A stretch of 61,399 nucleotides of DNA from JANRIC01 sp033765345 (lineage in GTDB: Bacteria > Bacteroidota > Bacteroidia > Cytophagales > Microscillaceae). Position numbers and translations under genes: made by a program. Under the pieces are notes generated by a model. It did not search any database, was not told the DNA's origin, and saw only the letters and a list, made by a program, of their open reading frames with translations. Position 1 is the first letter of the stretch; every line of letters begins with the position of its first letter. This document shows, piece after piece, positions 9,439-18,049 of the stretch. The stretch spans positions 1 to 61,399 of the forward strand of contig JANRIC010000143.1 in NCBI GenBank assembly GCA_033765345.1, read 5' to 3'.

Positions 9439-9508
9439 GGGTGTTGGGTGTTGGGTGTTGGGTGTTGGGTGTCGGGTGTTGGGTGTTGGGTGTCGGGTGT
9501 TGGGTGTT
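9439..9508. repeat. Tandem array of ten 7-bp units (GGGTGTT/GGGTGTC)
   Basis: Ten uninterrupted copies of a 7-bp unit begin two bases after the cheR stop. Units 5 and 8 end in C instead of T; the rest are identical. Because 7 is not a multiple of 3, copy-number change would shift any frame crossing it, but no gene does. It is strongly G/T-biased on one strand, unlike its AT-rich surroundings. Confidence 0.9.
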
Positions 9509-9544
9509 GGGTTATTTTTAAATAATAGTATCTGAAAAGTCTCC

Positions 9545-10111
9545 AAAAGGTCTCTCAGAACATCTAAAAGGTCTCTCAGAACATCTAAAAGGTCTCTTCA
9601 AACATCTAAAAGGTCTCTCAGAACATCTAAAAGGTCTCTCCAAACATCTAAAAGGTCTCTCCAAACATCTAAAAGGTCTCTCCAAACATCTAAAAGGTCT
9701 CTCCAAACATCTAAAAGGTCTCTCAGAACATCTAAAAGGTCTCTCCAAACATCTAAAAGGTCTCTCAGAACATCTAAAAGGTCTCTCAGAACATCTAAAA
9801 GGTCTATACAAACATCAAAAATGTCTCTAAAAACATCTAAAAATTCTCTACAAGAAACTAAAAGTTATCTAAAAAAATCTAAAAATTATATAACAAAATC
9901 TAAAAGGTCTCTCCAAACATCTAAAAGGGCTCTCCAAACATCTAAAAGGTCTCTCAGAACATCTAAAAGGTCTCTCAAAACATCTAAAAGGTCTCTCCAA
10001 ACATCTAAAAGGTCTCTCCAAACATCTAAAAGGTCTCTCCAAACATCTAAAAGGTCTCTCCAAACATCTAAAAGGTCTCTTCAAACATCTAAAAGGTCTC
10101 TCAGAACATCT
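9545..10111. repeat. Tandem array of 27 exact-length 21-bp units
   Basis: The unit reads AAAAGGTCTC, then TCAGAACATCT or the variant TCCAAACATCT. It occurs 27 times without a single insertion or deletion. Units 1-12 and 18-27 are nearly identical; units 13-17 (9797-9901) are strongly diverged towards A/T but keep the length. No spacers are present, so this is not a CRISPR. The 21-nt period keeps four of six frames free of stops in the perfect units, so openness proves little. In the diverged centre, only the frame reading K-x-x-L-x-x-S survives, with an ATG at 9821; that 130-codon frame runs to 10213 and into the 3' end of the opposing phosphatase gene. The array lies between convergent genes. 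Confidence 0.92.
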
Positions 10112-10153
10112 AAAAAACGTTCTCAATTAACCATTAACCATTATAAATTCTCC

Positions 10154-11566
10154 CTAAATTTTAATCCCGATCAAAGTAATATCATCTCTTATGGCCGTTC
10201 CGTTGAGATGTAAAGACAGCGTATCACAAAGTAAGGCTTTGAGTTGATGCATGGGCAGGTGGGCATTATTTTCAAATATATTTTTCATAGTATTGATACC
10301 TAGGCTTTTTCTTTTATCATTGGGAGCATCCTTAAAGCCGTCGGTACTTAGAAACAGTACATCCCCTTCTTGTAGTTGGATGGTATGATTCTCAAAATCA
10401 GGCGGATTATCCTGATAAACCCCTCCTATGGAACGCCGTGTGTCCGGCAGCTTGTAAAGTTGCTTATCCCTGACATAATACAATGGGCGTTTGGCACCTG
10501 CATAAGTAAGTATCATATTAAATTGATCATCTCTGGTGAATCGACACAAACAAGCTTCCATACCGTCGATATTATGAGATTGGTTCTGATTTAATGCCGA
10601 ACGAACGCCTTCGTGCAGCATCTCCAGGATTTTAGCCGGATTATAGATTCGCTTTGAGTTGACTATTTCATTCAGGAGCGTATTACCGATCATCGACATA
10701 AAAGCGCCAGGTACGCCGTGTCCAGTACAATCAAGTACTGCCAGAAAAGTATACTCAATCTGGCTATACCAATAAAAATCGCCCGATACGGTATCTTTGG
10801 GTTCATAAATGATAAATACATCTTCAAACGATGCTGCAAGAAGTTCTTCTGGTGGAAGAATGGCTTTTTGCATCTTTTGGGCATAATTGATGCTGGCAGT
10901 GAGCTTTTGATGAATACGCATAAATTTTACGGCGTTTTCGTGCATAGCTTCCTGTGAAGCTTCCATGGCTTGATTGATTGATTCCAGCTCTCGAATCCTT
11001 TTAGACAGTTTTATCTGATGAAGTACCTGATTAAAAGAAACTCCCAAAAAAGGCATTAATTTTTGGATAAAAGTAAAATAATCTGCTTCCATCTCTCGAT
11101 GGAGCAATATTCCAAAATACCCTAAAAACCTTGCGGGTTGAAAAACCGGCACAAAAAGCACGATACTTTGCTTGTTTTGCATATCCTGCTGAGACTCATC
11201 CAGGGAAAGATTGGGGATGGCATATTGCAGTATCTGCGGATGATCTGTCATATTTGCGATATTACCTTCTTCTGGGAGTTTAACCTTTTGAAATTTCTCA
11301 TACATAGACTCAGGATATACAGCCGATAAATTAAATTTCTTGTTTTTATCCTGATAGTGATAAAACAAAGCCGCCTGAGCGTCTAACATTGTACAAAACT
11401 CCGGCAACAAATCGACCGCCCAATCTTCAATAGAATCAAAGGTTCTAAAGCTGAGTCTGCTCATCCACTTCAAAAAATAATGTTCATTCAAAACCGGATG
11501 TGGTTTGAAACGATCAAATTCAGAATACTCGATAGGGTGATTTTCCAACAGTTTCATTTTAAACAT
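10154..11566 (-). CDS. GAF-like/SpoIIE serine phosphatase
   Basis: 470 residues. The N-terminal part, about 30-190, looks like a GAF-type sensory domain (LLPEFCTMLDAQAALFYHY). A helical linker of about 190-240 follows, then a PP2C SpoIIE domain of about 240-470. The metal-binding motifs are present: SGDFYW, LDCTGHGVPGAFMSM, DGMEA, STDGFKD and the C-terminal RDDITLIGI. Such enzymes dephosphorylate anti-sigma antagonists or similar phosphoserine targets. The receiver gene upstream ends 9 bp before this start, so the two form one transcript, and the receiver may control the phosphatase (inference). The stop lies 42 bp from the 21-bp array. No anti-sigma or STAS partner is adjacent. Confidence 0.9.
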   Translation of the reverse strand: MFKMKLLENHPIEYSEFDRFKPHPVLNEHYFLKWMSRLSFRTFDSIEDWAVDLLPEFCTMLDAQAALFYHYQDKNKKFNLSAVYPESMYEKFQKVKLPEEGNIANMTDHPQILQYAIPNLSLDESQQDMQNKQSIVLFVPVFQPARFLGYFGILLHREMEADYFTFIQKLMPFLGVSFNQVLHQIKLSKRIRELESINQAMEASQEAMHENAVKFMRIHQKLTASINYAQKMQKAILPPEELLAASFEDVFIIYEPKDTVSGDFYWYSQIEYTFLAVLDCTGHGVPGAFMSMIGNTLLNEIVNSKRIYNPAKILEMLHEGVRSALNQNQSHNIDGMEACLCRFTRDDQFNMILTYAGAKRPLYYVRDKQLYKLPDTRRSIGGVYQDNPPDFENHTIQLQEGDVLFLSTDGFKDAPNDKRKSLGINTMKNIFENNAHLPMHQLKALLCDTLSLHLNGTAIRDDITLIGIKI

Positions 11567-11575
11567 TTACCAGTT

Positions 11576-11962
11576 TTAACCGAATACGTGGGGTATTTTA
11601 TCACGGGTAAAAGGTTTGCTGATAAAACCCTGAACCAAAGGTTCTTCTTTGGCACGTGTCCAGTCACTTTTTGAAATTGAGGAAGTAATAATAAATATCC
11701 TCGTGTCGGTTTTTCTGGAGGGAAATGTCTTTTTATAACTTTCCAAAAAGTGCCAGCCTGTGTTGGTCGGAAACATAATATCTAGGAAGATATATTCTGG
11801 AAATTCGCCCAGGTTAAGTCTTGTCAGATAGTTTATTGCATCCTCTGTATTGAGTATACAAATTACTTCTTGCGAAATTCCCGACTCTAAAAGCACATTT
11901 TCGCAAATTAAATTATGCGTAGGATCATCGTCCACCACCAGGATTTTTTCAATTTTTGCCAT
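11576..11962 (-). CDS. Single-domain response regulator
   Basis: A 128-residue receiver without output domain. The acidic pocket is D11-D13 (VVDDDPTHN), the phosphoacceptor is D61 (IFLDIMFP), the switch residue lies in IITSSIS, and the Lys is in SKPF. The DxxPTHN start and the GWHFLE region are typical of the small receivers common in Cytophagales and Flavobacteria. It is the first gene of a two-gene transcript with the SpoIIE phosphatase 9 bp downstream, so it probably gates that enzyme. No cognate kinase is adjacent. Confidence 0.9.
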   Translation of the reverse strand: MAKIEKILVVDDDPTHNLICENVLLESGISQEVICILNTEDAINYLTRLNLGEFPEYIFLDIMFPTNTGWHFLESYKKTFPSRKTDTRIFIITSSISKSDWTRAKEEPLVQGFISKPFTRDKIPHVFG

Positions 11963-11992
11963 AAAATACCGATTTTTAAAAGAATGTATTTA

Positions 11993-12095
11993 TATACCCA
12001 GATTAAAGTGATTTGCCTGATTTTCTTGATTGATTAGCTTGATTATTAATGATTTAAGAGCTAAAATTTCGGAAAACCACTTCGGTTTGAGTATA
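11993..12095 (+). repeat. Dispersed 103-bp hairpin element, copy 1
   Basis: The ends TATACCCAGATTAAAGTG and CACTTCGGTTTGAGTATA are imperfect inverted repeats: 16 of 18 positions pair in RNA, three as G-U. An inner pair, TTAGCT and AGCTAA, is also inverted. The same sequence recurs at 26294-26396 with one base change and, modified, at 31975-32101. It has no reading frame. This copy lies 31 bp before the start of the receiver gene, in the opposite orientation to it. Confidence 0.85.
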
Positions 12096-12270
12096 AATTT
12101 TCAGGTGGATGTCATTTCTGGATTTTGATCCCCAACTCAGCCATGAGCAAGCCAGAAACAAAAATCTATGTATTATTTGTCAGGGTTTATAACTTGAAAT
12201 AAGCAAGATTAGATTATTAAAAAAAGCAAAAAAAATCACTTGAGTAAAATATTTGAGTAACTACTGCGAG

Positions 12271-12468
12271 AATTAAATTAATTAAGGGAATTAAGGGAAT
12301 TAAGGGAATTAAGGGAATTAAGGGAATTAAATCAATTAAGAGAATTAAGGGAATTAAGGGAATTAAGGGAATTAAGGGAATTAAATCAATTAAGAGAATT
12401 AAGGGAATTAAGGGAATTAAGGGAATTAAGGGAATTAAGGGAATTAAGGGAATTAAGGGAATTAAGCC
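12271..12468. repeat. Tandem array of 22 nine-bp units (AATTAAGGG)
   Basis: Twenty-two exact 9-bp units. Most are AATTAAGGG; the variants AATTAAATC and AATTAAGAG occur as a pair at 12325-12342 and again at 12379-12396, giving a higher-order period of 54 bp (six units). Read on the minus strand it gives a meaningless Leu-Ile-Pro repeat. The array ends about 100 bp before the secreted-protein gene at 12572; a related array follows that gene. The rest of the 11963-12571 gap holds only the dispersed element and AT-rich DNA. Confidence 0.92.
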
Positions 12469-12571
12469 CCTGCCCACCCCCAGTTGTGCACAATTTTTAC
12501 TTTGAGGGACTTTATAACCATGTCTTTCAGTTTCCGTTCTTATGAATGAAAAAATCTTTTGGTAGACTCAA

Positions 12572-14023
12572 ATGGATATGAAAATTAAATTAGCAGTGTT
12601 TTTCTGGGTTTTTGCAGTGTCTTCGGCATATTCCCAAAATACCATTACCCTCCCTGGTTTTGGACAAATTAGTGTAAAGCAAAATGCGGACATGTACACA
12701 GTAAACATTCAGGAGTTCGGCTCTTTTGATTTTCGAGGAAGTCTAAAGCCTTTAAGCCTGGAAACTGAGGTAAGCCTTGAACAACTCAGCAAACTTCCGG
12801 GCTATGAATACATCCAGGTTTTGGAATTAGAGGAAATGAAACTTCAAATCACCTCAGATACTCTGAAACTAAGTGGAAAGGCAGATACCCAAAAAAAACT
12901 GAAAGGGCTTTGCAATGCTTTAAACTTGAAAGCACCTTATATTGATTTTATCGCTTTTATCACGCCTAAAAGTATGTTATTGACCGGAAATATGGACTTT
13001 GGTGCATCACCTGTGGTGGTCGATGTATCCGCACAAACCGGCACTCGATTTACACTCAACAAGATGATTTTGAAAGCAGAATCTGGGATGGGCAAAAAGA
13101 ATAGCTTTTTATTGAGTGTATTGGCTGATATGAATATCAAACCTACCTCCAAAGACCCTGATTTGGCATCTCAACTGGAATTGTCCTATAATTTATTAAG
13201 CACGGAAATTATTGGAGCAGGGGTCATCAAAGATACCTGGGCTGACCCACTAGGCATCAGCCAGTATTTAAAATTTGAAAAGGAATCCATTTCTTTCACC
13301 AATACTGCCGTAGCTTTAGGGTGGCTTCCTGCGGCTTCGGTGCCAAGTACTTTGGGTTTTGCATCAGAGAAAGCCAAATGGCTGGATTTAGACTTTCAGA
13401 TTGCTGCAAGTGTATCCCCTGTCCATGGTGAAATCGCACTGATGGCGCATAATAAGGAGATGAAAGCAAGTGATTTTATCCGAATGCTCGAGGAAGGCTT
13501 TGGGCTTACAGTGGCGGCAAATCTATTTCCGGCAGAGTTACTTTTTTATGATACAGATATGCTGGTTTCGCCCAATGGGGGCAAAGTGAAGGATGTGGAA
13601 ATCACCAGAGGTTTTTTGTTGAAAGGTGGTGTAAAATTACAGAATATAATGGCGGGAAAAGTAAATTTATATTCCAATGTCAAAGACAGTCTTTTCCTAG
13701 ATATTGACTTGAACCCGGAAGAACTGCATCAACAACTTGAAAATAAGGTCGACAAAGAAAAAGGAGAGGACAGCAAACTTGAGCAGGCATTGAAAGAGGC
13801 ATTAGCTGTTTTAGACATCAAAAAAATATTTCTTCATCTTGAAGCTGACAAAAAAAATAATCTCATTGGTCAGACCCACTGTGAACTGCTTCTTTTTGGC
13901 AAAGAAATGAACTTTACTTTTGAAGGTACCCTTCAACCAGATAAAATTATGAATAACATTTTGTTAAAAATCAGTAAAATTGCCTTAGAACAGTTTGATA
14001 AAAAAATAAAAAAAGGGAATTAA
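12572..14023 (+). CDS. Secreted protein of unknown function
   Basis: 483 residues with a clear signal peptide (MKIKLAVFFWVFAVSSAYSQ, probable cleavage after SAYSQ). The mature part is rich in alternating hydrophobic residues and short polar turns (for example LEEMKLQITSDTLKLSGKA), suggesting an all-beta periplasmic or surface protein. I recognise no family and no catalytic motif. The start could be the ATG at 12572 or the third codon at 12578; the second gives a better signal peptide. Direct 9-bp-based arrays lie on both sides, and the last codons and the stop (GGG AAT TAA) are themselves the first repeat unit of the downstream array, so the C-terminus KKGN may be a by-product of repeat growth. 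Confidence 0.8.
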   Translation: MDMKIKLAVFFWVFAVSSAYSQNTITLPGFGQISVKQNADMYTVNIQEFGSFDFRGSLKPLSLETEVSLEQLSKLPGYEYIQVLELEEMKLQITSDTLKLSGKADTQKKLKGLCNALNLKAPYIDFIAFITPKSMLLTGNMDFGASPVVVDVSAQTGTRFTLNKMILKAESGMGKKNSFLLSVLADMNIKPTSKDPDLASQLELSYNLLSTEIIGAGVIKDTWADPLGISQYLKFEKESISFTNTAVALGWLPAASVPSTLGFASEKAKWLDLDFQIAASVSPVHGEIALMAHNKEMKASDFIRMLEEGFGLTVAANLFPAELLFYDTDMLVSPNGGKVKDVEITRGFLLKGGVKLQNIMAGKVNLYSNVKDSLFLDIDLNPEELHQQLENKVDKEKGEDSKLEQALKEALAVLDIKKIFLHLEADKKNNLIGQTHCELLLFGKEMNFTFEGTLQPDKIMNNILLKISKIALEQFDKKIKKGN

Positions 14024-14113
14024 GGGAATTAAATTGATGAAGGGAATTAAGGGAATTAAATTGATGAAGGGAATTAAGGGAATTAAATTGATGAAGGGAA
14101 TTAAGGGAATTAA
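14015..14113. repeat. 27-bp compound array built from the 9-bp unit
   Basis: Three full 27-bp units (GGGAATTAA twice, then ATTGATGAA) and a final 18-bp partial unit. It uses the same 9-bp core as the array at 12271-12468, in the same orientation, on the other side of the secreted-protein gene. The first unit contains that gene's TAA stop at 14021-14023. Confidence 0.9.
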
Positions 14114-14257
14114 GCCTCCCGTCTGTCATGCTGTAAGCATCTTCTTATGAATTGCACGAAAGGCTATTTTTGAATAAAGAAAATGAAGAGAATTAAACAT
14201 AAACAGCACCCCCTTACTTATTTGCTCGTGTGTAGCAAGTAATGCTGTTCGTTCAAA

Positions 14258-14287
14258 GCAGTGGGCTGTGTTTTCACAGCCCACTGC
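14258..14287. terminator. Strong hairpin between convergent genes
   Basis: A perfect 13-bp stem (GCAGTGGGCTGTG against CACAGCCCACTGC) with a TTTT loop, 24 bp beyond the stop of the large minus-strand gene. There is no long U-tract on either side, so it may work as a bidirectional transcription block or a 3'-end stabiliser for the converging transcripts. The rest of the 14114-14310 gap shows nothing recognisable. Confidence 0.6.
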
Positions 14288-14310
14288 GACTTGTTATGTA
14301 AGCATTTATT

Positions 14311-17300
14311 TTATTTCAAAACCCTGATTTTGATATTTTTAAACCAGACTTTGTCGCCGTGATCCTGCAAGGCGAGGCGACCTTTGCGGGCAGTGCCGAA
14401 GTCGGGCATTTCTTTGAACTTACTCCCTGCCACAAGTTTTTTCCACTCGTCCGTCCACATTTCGTATTCTACGACTTTGCGGCCGTTGAGCCAGTGTTCC
14501 ACTTTGCCCTTGTTGACAATGAGGCGTGCTTGGTTCCATTCTTCGGCTGGTTTGACGGTCACGTATTTGCAGGCGATCAGGTCATAGAGGTCTCCGGCTC
14601 GGTGTTTTTCAATCTGTGCGTCGGGGTGTCCGGCATCGTCGAGGATTTGCATTTCGGGTCCGGTGAGGTAGACGGTTTTATATTTTTTATCCTCAATTAC
14701 ATAAAAGAAAAGTCCACTATTGCCATTTTTGGAGATTTTCCAGTCGAGTTTGAGTTCAAAGCTTTCAAATTCTTCGTTTGTTACGAGGTCACCACCTTCT
14801 CCGGCGGTTTTGTCAAATACCAAAGTACCGTCCTCAACTTTCCAGGCAGTCGGGGTTTTGTCGGAATTGAACATGTGCCAGTTTTCTGTGCTTTTGCCAT
14901 CAAACAGGAGCTTAAATCCGGCTTTTTGTTCGGCTTTGGTTAGTTGATTATCGGGTGTTTTCTCTTGGGCTTCACTTTTGAAACCTGGTTTATTTTTGGG
15001 GATGTTGTTGAGCGTATACCAGCATTCGGTGCTCCATAGTTCGTGATTTTGGGCACTGATGAAATGGTCTTTCAGGCGGATGTAAATGAGGTGTTCTTTT
15101 TTCATCCCTTCCAGCTCGAGAAATACCTTTTTGCGGTCTGTGGATAGATTTACAGAAATGATTTTGAGTTCTTCTTCGTCCATTTTAGGCCCGCCGTAGT
15201 TTTCGGTAGGTTTGTACCACCACTGTTTTACTTCGTAACTTTCGGCGGTGAGTCCGTCGCCTTCCTGCAAGGGTTCGGTGAGTTCAATTTCCATTCCGTT
15301 GGATTTGGCGCGGACGGCCAGCATCTCAAAGGTGGATTTCTCATTAAATTTCAGTCTTTGTAAGCCAAATTGCCCCATTTTGCCGTCTACGTAGTGTCCC
15401 CAATTGCCATTTACGCCGATACAACCCAGGTAAAGCTGTCCGTCGGGACTCCACATCAGGCGATTCACGCCAGCTTCGATGCCTTGGGTAAAGCGGAAAA
15501 GAGCTCCTTGATATTGGCCATTTATCTTTTCTACAAAAGCACGTTTTACGCCTCCGTGGGTCACTTCGCTGATGAGAAGTTGGTTTTTGTAAGGGCCTAT
15601 GTCAATACGGGCGGGTTGAGCGGGAGAGTTTCCGATTTCATCTTGGGGCATCCATACGACAGGAAGGGTGGTTTTTAGGTCTTTGGTGCCTTCAAAATCC
15701 ACAGAACGACTGCCATAAAAAGCTCCTTTTTGAATATGCACCACTTTACTGGCTGGTAGCCAGTCTCCCTGGTTGTCGCTGTTGAAGATTTCTCCGTCTA
15801 CACCGATGCCGATGCCATTGGGGGTACGCATTCCGTGGGCGATAAATTCAAAACTACCGTCTTTGATATTCACTTTGATGATTTTGCCTCTGTCAGAGAT
15901 TTGGGGTTTGGTGCTTGCACCTCCAGGATTGATGGCAGTAGCCAGGCCGCCGTACAAATAACCGTCTTTGTAAACCAACCCAAATCCGAATTCGTGAAAA
16001 TTGCTTGATACCTTCCAGCCATTGCAGACATTCATATACTCGTCGATGATGCCGTCTTTGTTGTGGTCTATGAGTTTGGTAAGCTCTTGTTTTTGCATCA
16101 CATAGATTTCATCTTCTACCACTTTAAGCCCTAGGGGTTCGGCTAGTCCTTCGGCGATTCGTCTGACCTGGATTTTATTGGGATCGTTTTGCTCTAGATT
16201 GCTGAGTTCATAGACTGCGCCGAGTGAATCCCAGGTGCTGATGATCATTCTGCCGTCCGACATAAAATCCAGCCCAGCGACTTTGGGTTGGAAATCATCT
16301 GGGCGAGCTTGGCTTAGATCAAAGCTAGGGTGTACGGAAGCAAGCGGTATTTTATCGCCGGGGATTTTGGGACCGGTATAGGGTTTGACCATTTTATCGG
16401 TTTCCTTGATGAGGGCATTGGGTTCGTAGCTAAGGTTCTCAATCGGAATGATATCGAGATTTTCAGCACTATATGGTTTCCAACGCAGCACTCCGAGCCA
16501 GTGATCGCCATTTTCGTAGGGATTGGCTTTGGCTCTGAAATATTCAAATTTGAAAGGGTGCATACCGGCTTTGAGTTCAATTTCAGCGTCTTCGCTGCCT
16601 ATCCAGCCTCCTTGATGATAACCGTCAAAATCAATAAGTACCCGGCCGTCAATGGTCAGTCTGGAACCACCGTCTGTATTACGGGTATCAAATACGTATT
16701 GTGCAGAACGATCAACTTTCAAAAATCCGGTCATAACGGTCAGATAATTATGTGTAAGCGGATTTACAAAACTAGAGTTGACTACTGTATTATTTTTAAT
16801 TTTAGAAATGACGGGTTTTTTATCTTGAGGAATAGCAGGTATTTTTTCCAGGGCTTCGGCAAATTGATAGACATTTACTACCACGCCTTTGGCTATATTT
16901 TTATCTTCGGAAGAAGAGATTATTTCGGATTTGGTTTCTTTTTTATCCAGTCCTAGAATATACCGAGCAATATGGGAAGCAGCATTAAAATCCAGATCAG
17001 GGTGGGCATTCATGGCTGTTTCGCCCCAAACTCCGGAGCCGCCCTTGATGATTTTGTTGGCAAGATATTCTACGCTTTCGGGGCTATTGTCATATTTTTG
17101 TGCTACACTGATGTAGGCAGGTCCTACGGTTTTTTTCTCTTCATTATGGCAGGAATGGCAATCGCTTTGTGCGATCATTTCTTCGGGAGCAAGATCGCCG
17201 GACTCTACGGATTTTTGCTCTTTGAGCGCGGAAGGTTCAAAATAAGCACGCAGATAAGTTTTGTCGTTAGGGTTTAGCATTAAAACACCCTCGAGATTTA

Positions 17301-17961
17301 GCACAGATTTGCCATTGGCGATATTTTCCGAGCTTTTTTTATTGAGTTTCCACTCGCCATTGGTTTCCAGGTTTTTTTCATCCGAAATATTAGCAAGATT
17401 GGTTTTGAGAGCCACGCTAATTTGGGTATCGGTAGAATAAATTTTGAATATTCGCTCCAAACCGGGAAGCCCTTCTTTGTTTTCGGTATATTCAGGAGTT
17501 TCCTCGATGGTTATTTTTTCCTGGGGGGATAAAATCAGCTCATATTTTAAAGTAACCTGCCCCTGGCGAAAAGAATAACTAACATACCGGAAGTCAGCTT
17601 TTACAGATTTCCCTGCTTTGGTCACGATCCAGGGTTCTTCGTATTTATTGATGAAATAATCGGCACCCACTGTGATTGGTTGCGGGCCGTGTTTGGTATT
17701 AAATACAGAGCCATCAAAATTGACCTTGCCTTTCCAAGCTTTATAAAAGCTGCCGAACTGAGTGCTGTAAGCTACCCACAGGTTTTTATTTAGGGCTAGG
17801 GTGAGCATACGGGGTTTGAGATCCAGTACCGAACGGACTGCCCAAGGGGTGTGCGCTCTTTCATAATTCATATTGCCGGTTTGCGTTCCGCAGGTGGTCA
17901 GTAGGGTGCAAAGACCTAGCAATGTGATAATTCTACGAAGGGAAAAGATAAATGCTTGCAT
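14311..17961 (-). CDS. Large lipoprotein: cytochrome c, PA14, propeller and DUF1080
   Basis: 1216 residues. A lipoprotein signal ends in LLTTC (Cys24). Domains in order: an N-terminal region of about 30-260; a class I cytochrome c at about 265-345 with haem motif CHSCH near 268; a PA14-like carbohydrate-binding domain at about 405-500 (DTRNTDGGSRLTIDG, GYHQGGW); a sorbosone-dehydrogenase-like beta-propeller at about 550-850 (GLAEPLG, GMRTPNGIGIG); a beta-sandwich linker; and a C-terminal DUF1080/3-keto-glycoside hydrolase-like domain at about 1012-1216 (FKLLFDGKSTENWH, NGNSGLFFYV). It probably oxidises or cleaves sugars at the cell surface and passes electrons to the haem (inference). It stands alone, with a hairpin just downstream. 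Domain calls are solid; the reaction is not established. Confidence 0.87.
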   Translation of the reverse strand: MQAFIFSLRRIITLLGLCTLLTTCGTQTGNMNYERAHTPWAVRSVLDLKPRMLTLALNKNLWVAYSTQFGSFYKAWKGKVNFDGSVFNTKHGPQPITVGADYFINKYEEPWIVTKAGKSVKADFRYVSYSFRQGQVTLKYELILSPQEKITIEETPEYTENKEGLPGLERIFKIYSTDTQISVALKTNLANISDEKNLETNGEWKLNKKSSENIANGKSVLNLEGVLMLNPNDKTYLRAYFEPSALKEQKSVESGDLAPEEMIAQSDCHSCHNEEKKTVGPAYISVAQKYDNSPESVEYLANKIIKGGSGVWGETAMNAHPDLDFNAASHIARYILGLDKKETKSEIISSSEDKNIAKGVVVNVYQFAEALEKIPAIPQDKKPVISKIKNNTVVNSSFVNPLTHNYLTVMTGFLKVDRSAQYVFDTRNTDGGSRLTIDGRVLIDFDGYHQGGWIGSEDAEIELKAGMHPFKFEYFRAKANPYENGDHWLGVLRWKPYSAENLDIIPIENLSYEPNALIKETDKMVKPYTGPKIPGDKIPLASVHPSFDLSQARPDDFQPKVAGLDFMSDGRMIISTWDSLGAVYELSNLEQNDPNKIQVRRIAEGLAEPLGLKVVEDEIYVMQKQELTKLIDHNKDGIIDEYMNVCNGWKVSSNFHEFGFGLVYKDGYLYGGLATAINPGGASTKPQISDRGKIIKVNIKDGSFEFIAHGMRTPNGIGIGVDGEIFNSDNQGDWLPASKVVHIQKGAFYGSRSVDFEGTKDLKTTLPVVWMPQDEIGNSPAQPARIDIGPYKNQLLISEVTHGGVKRAFVEKINGQYQGALFRFTQGIEAGVNRLMWSPDGQLYLGCIGVNGNWGHYVDGKMGQFGLQRLKFNEKSTFEMLAVRAKSNGMEIELTEPLQEGDGLTAESYEVKQWWYKPTENYGGPKMDEEELKIISVNLSTDRKKVFLELEGMKKEHLIYIRLKDHFISAQNHELWSTECWYTLNNIPKNKPGFKSEAQEKTPDNQLTKAEQKAGFKLLFDGKSTENWHMFNSDKTPTAWKVEDGTLVFDKTAGEGGDLVTNEEFESFELKLDWKISKNGNSGLFFYVIEDKKYKTVYLTGPEMQILDDAGHPDAQIEKHRAGDLYDLIACKYVTVKPAEEWNQARLIVNKGKVEHWLNGRKVVEYEMWTDEWKKLVAGSKFKEMPDFGTARKGRLALQDHGDKVWFKNIKIRVLK

Positions 17962-18049
17962 GGATAATCTAATTTTATGTTAAGGTATATGTTTTATCAG
18001 ATTTGTGTAAATTTTTCTAGTATTTTTTTAATAAAAACTTGAAAAAACA

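Noticed and set aside
9518..9811. Minus-strand frame of a Cys/Arg/Pro heptapeptide repeat
   Set aside because: It is a by-product of the 21-bp period; it has only a TTG start, and the same frame meets stops in the diverged centre of the array.
9545..10111. Possible CRISPR array
   Set aside because: Units are contiguous with no spacers, and no cas genes are present.
12217..12477. Minus-strand Leu-Ile-Pro repeat protein
   Set aside because: It is entirely the 9-bp array read in one frame, with no conserved flanking sequence.
14359..14943. 194-codon plus-strand frame inside the DUF1080 domain
   Set aside because: It is a shadow of the minus-strand lipoprotein gene with no family features.
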